Below, in pieces: positions 62,550 through 64,000 of a DNA stretch of 64,000 bases. The notes below the pieces were generated by a model, which was given only the letters and a program-made list of their open reading frames with translations, made no database searches and was not told where the DNA came from. How positions within the stretch are numbered: position 1 is the first letter of the stretch; each line of letters begins with the position of its first letter. The stretch lies in assembly GCF_014207535.1 (NCBI RefSeq), contig NZ_JACHGK010000001.1, positions 62,001-126,000 on the forward strand, written 5' to 3'. A program made the translations under genes and the position numbers. Source of the DNA: Bacillus benzoevorans. Lineage in GTDB: Bacteria > Bacillota > Bacilli > Bacillales > Cytobacillaceae.

Positions 62550-62729
62550 ATGGGACAAAATCGTCAATTTAAGCCCGGTCAGAAAGCACCGAATAACGGC
62601 ATCTACACTGAGATTGGTGAAACAGGAAGCACTGTAAACAATCCACAAAGATTGAAGCTTAAAGCCGGAGACGTATTTCCGGAAAATTCTAATCATAATC
62701 GTGTCTGGACATATCAAAGAAAACCATAA
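62550..62729 (+). CDS. yjzC: YjzC-like small protein
   Basis: A 59-residue protein MGQNRQFKPGQKAPNNGIYTE ... WTYQRKP. It is close to B. subtilis YjzC, which also lies just after argF. Ribosome binding site AAAGGGGGATTTAGTGT. It has no cysteine or membrane segment. Function unknown. Confidence 0.85.
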   Translation: MGQNRQFKPGQKAPNNGIYTEIGETGSTVNNPQRLKLKAGDVFPENSNHNRVWTYQRKP

Positions 62730-62739
62730 TAAACTTTGC

Positions 62740-62768
62740 GGCCGCCCGGGACAAGGGCGGTCTTTTGC
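62740..62768 (+). terminator. Terminator of yjzC
   Basis: GGCCGCCC / GGGCGGTC stem with loop GGGACAA followed by TTTTGCTT. Confidence 0.8.
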
Positions 62769-62825
62769 TTGCAATGGAAGGTCTGTTAAAGAAGTGTTTC
62801 GCTTTTATTTTTTATAAAAGGAGGG

Positions 62826-62831
62826 TATAAT
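62826..62831 (+). promoter_or_regulatory. -10 box of the clpB promoter
   Basis: Perfect TATAAT at 62826-62831, about ten bases upstream of the CtsR operator. A convincing -35 was not seen in the T-rich stretch upstream. Confidence 0.5.
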
Positions 62832-62840
62832 AAATTTAAA

Positions 62841-62857
62841 GGTCAAAGAAGGTCAAA
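62841..62857 (+). promoter_or_regulatory. CtsR operator before clpB
   Basis: Direct heptad repeat GGTCAAA-GAA-GGTCAAA, identical to the CtsR box of class III heat-shock genes. It ends one base before, or overlaps, the ribosome binding site AAAGGAGGGG, so CtsR binding would block expression. Confidence 0.9.
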
Positions 62858-62869
62858 GGAGGGGTTGAA

Positions 62870-64000
62870 ATGGATATGAATCAAATGACGGAAAAGGTGC
62901 AGCAGGCGATTATGAACGCTCAATCGATCGCTATACGCGAAGAGCACCAGGAAGTCGATGAGGTTCATTTATTTCTCTCGATGCTGGAAGATGGCGACAG
63001 TTTGCTGGTCTCGATTCTTGGAAAAACCAATCTAAAGCTTACTGATATTAAGGATGAACTGCAGCGGATTCTGCTGAAGAAACCTCGTGTATCCGGCAGC
63101 GGTGCAGAGAAGGGGAAGCTCTATATTACTAGTCAGTTGCAGCGGATCTTGGCTGAATCAGAGACCATTATGAAGCGTTTTTCCGATGAGTACCTTTCGG
63201 TTGAACACATTATTCTTGCGGCTGTCTCGCTGCCGTCTGAGTTTGGCAGATATTTAATGAGTAAAGGGCAAAATCTGCAAGTCCTATTGAAAAGCGTACA
63301 AGAAATTAGGGGGAATCAACGAGTGACTTCACAAAATCCAGAAGGTACTTATGAGGCATTGAAAAAGTACGGCAGAGATTTGGTGGCAGAGGTACGGTCC
63401 GGAAAAATTGATCCTGTGATTGGCAGAGATAGTGAAATCCGTCACGTAATTCGGATATTATCAAGAAAAACGAAAAATAATCCTGTCCTAATTGGGGAAC
63501 CGGGTGTAGGGAAAACGGCTATTGTTGAAGGGTTGGCATGGCGGATTGTCCGCAAAGATGTACCGGAGGGGCTAAAGGATAAAACGATCTTTTCCCTTGA
63601 TATGAGTTCCTTAATAGCCGGTGCCAAATTCCGCGGTGAATTTGAAGAAAGATTAAAAGCAGTCTTACATGAAGTGAAGAAAAGCAATGGACAGATATTA
63701 CTATTTATTGATGAAATTCACACGATTGTTGGTGCCGGAAAAACGGAAGGTGCGATGGATGCTGGCAATATGTTAAAACCGATGCTGGCACGCGGTGAAC
63801 TTCATTGTATCGGGGCGACAACACTTGATGAATACCGGAAATATATAGAAAAGGACCCTGCGCTGGAAAGGCGCTTTCAGCAGGTGCTTGTGCAGGAACC
63901 GGATGTTGAGGATACGATTTCAATTTTAAGGGGACTGAAAGAACGCTTTGAGATTCATCATGGTGTTAATATTCATGACCGGGCATTGGTAGCGGCAGCA
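62870..64000 (+). CDS. clpB: Chaperone ATPase ClpB (5' part)
   Basis: The protein disaggregase of the Hsp100 family, cut off by the window end after about 377 codons. The N-domain (two Clp-N repeats, residues 1-145) and the first AAA+ module are visible: Walker A GEPGVGKT at 209-216 and Walker B LLFIDEIH. ATG follows AAAGGAGGGGTTGAA. The M-domain and second AAA module should lie beyond 64000, which would distinguish ClpB from ClpC or ClpE; the upstream CtsR operator is compatible with all three. ClpB is preferred because the N-domain start and GYxx linker look ClpB-like. Confidence 0.88.
   Translation, partial: MDMNQMTEKVQQAIMNAQSIAIREEHQEVDEVHLFLSMLEDGDSLLVSILGKTNLKLTDIKDELQRILLKKPRVSGSGAEKGKLYITSQLQRILAESETIMKRFSDEYLSVEHIILAAVSLPSEFGRYLMSKGQNLQVLLKSVQEIRGNQRVTSQNPEGTYEALKKYGRDLVAEVRSGKIDPVIGRDSEIRHVIRILSRKTKNNPVLIGEPGVGKTAIVEGLAWRIVRKDVPEGLKDKTIFSLDMSSLIAGAKFRGEFEERLKAVLHEVKKSNGQILLFIDEIHTIVGAGKTEGAMDAGNMLKPMLARGELHCIGATTLDEYRKYIEKDPALERRFQQVLVQEPDVEDTISILRGLKERFEIHHGVNIHDRALVAAA

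Noticed and set aside
1..64000. CRISPR arrays, tRNA or rRNA genes, prophage, intact insertion sequences
   Set aside because: None was seen: no regularly spaced direct repeats, no transposase or integrase, and no tRNA-like cloverleaf was noticed while reading the intergenic regions.

Overview
The window is a 64 kb piece of a Bacillaceae chromosome, most like Neobacillus, Mesobacillus or Cytobacillus. It is moderately AT-rich, with Bacillus-type ribosome binding sites and many GTG or TTG starts. Long blocks follow Bacillus subtilis gene order: yhaI-hpr-yhaH-trpP-serC-hit-ecsABC, hmoB, hemEHY, yhfH-yhfI, yhfN, yhzC-comK, yhjD-yhjE, addBA, gerPA-F, sipV, yisL, yisN-asnO, yitK-yitL, yitU-yitV-yitW and argCJBD-carAB-argF-yjzC. 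The organism is therefore a Gram-positive endospore former with competence genes. The Fnr, MoaA, MobB and RIC genes indicate facultative anaerobic growth. No rRNA, tRNA, CRISPR array, prophage or intact insertion sequence was found.

Layout. 1-7.5 kb: Hpr/ScoC regulator, tryptophan transporter (with a TRAP-type leader), serC, hit and the ecsABC exporter. A 650-bp gap at 4.1-4.76 kb holds a tandemly repeated, probably non-coding transcription unit. 7.8-17.2 kb: PAP2 phosphatase, HmoB, the coproporphyrin-branch heme genes hemE-hemH-hemY, YhfH/YhfI and a TrpXYZ-type ABC importer. 17.2-23.3 kb: YhfN protease, IDEAL protein, ComK, YhjD, an LCP protein and a DedA/TVP38 protein. 23.4-30.7 kb: AddAB recombination nuclease. 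30.7-33 kb: gerP spore-coat operon, minus strand, with a sigma-K-like promoter. 33-45.6 kb: acyl-CoA ligase, SipV, YisL, YisN, AsnO, an apparently catalytically dead membrane-anchored GH13 protein, YajQ, YitL, DegV and the YitU/YitV genes.

45.7-52.4 kb is an anaerobic cluster: YitW, a radical SAM/SPASM protein, MoaA, RIC/ScdA, MobB, a shortened NarI-like membrane protein, a YwiC-like protein and Fnr. Five FNR-type palindromes occur in it, and several sit exactly where a -41.5 activator site should lie relative to a -10 box. 52.7-62.3 kb is the arginine operon, with ARG boxes at argC and a second promoter with ARG boxes before carA. The window ends inside clpB, which has a CtsR operator overlapping its ribosome binding site.

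Dispersed repeats: four copies of a MITE-like element with terminal inverted repeats (three of about 247 bp, one of 135 bp), two copies of an element beginning TGTCCAGCTCCAGCGC, and two copies of a short hairpin repeat with a compensatory base change. All calls come from reading the sequence and recalling protein families; no database search was run.
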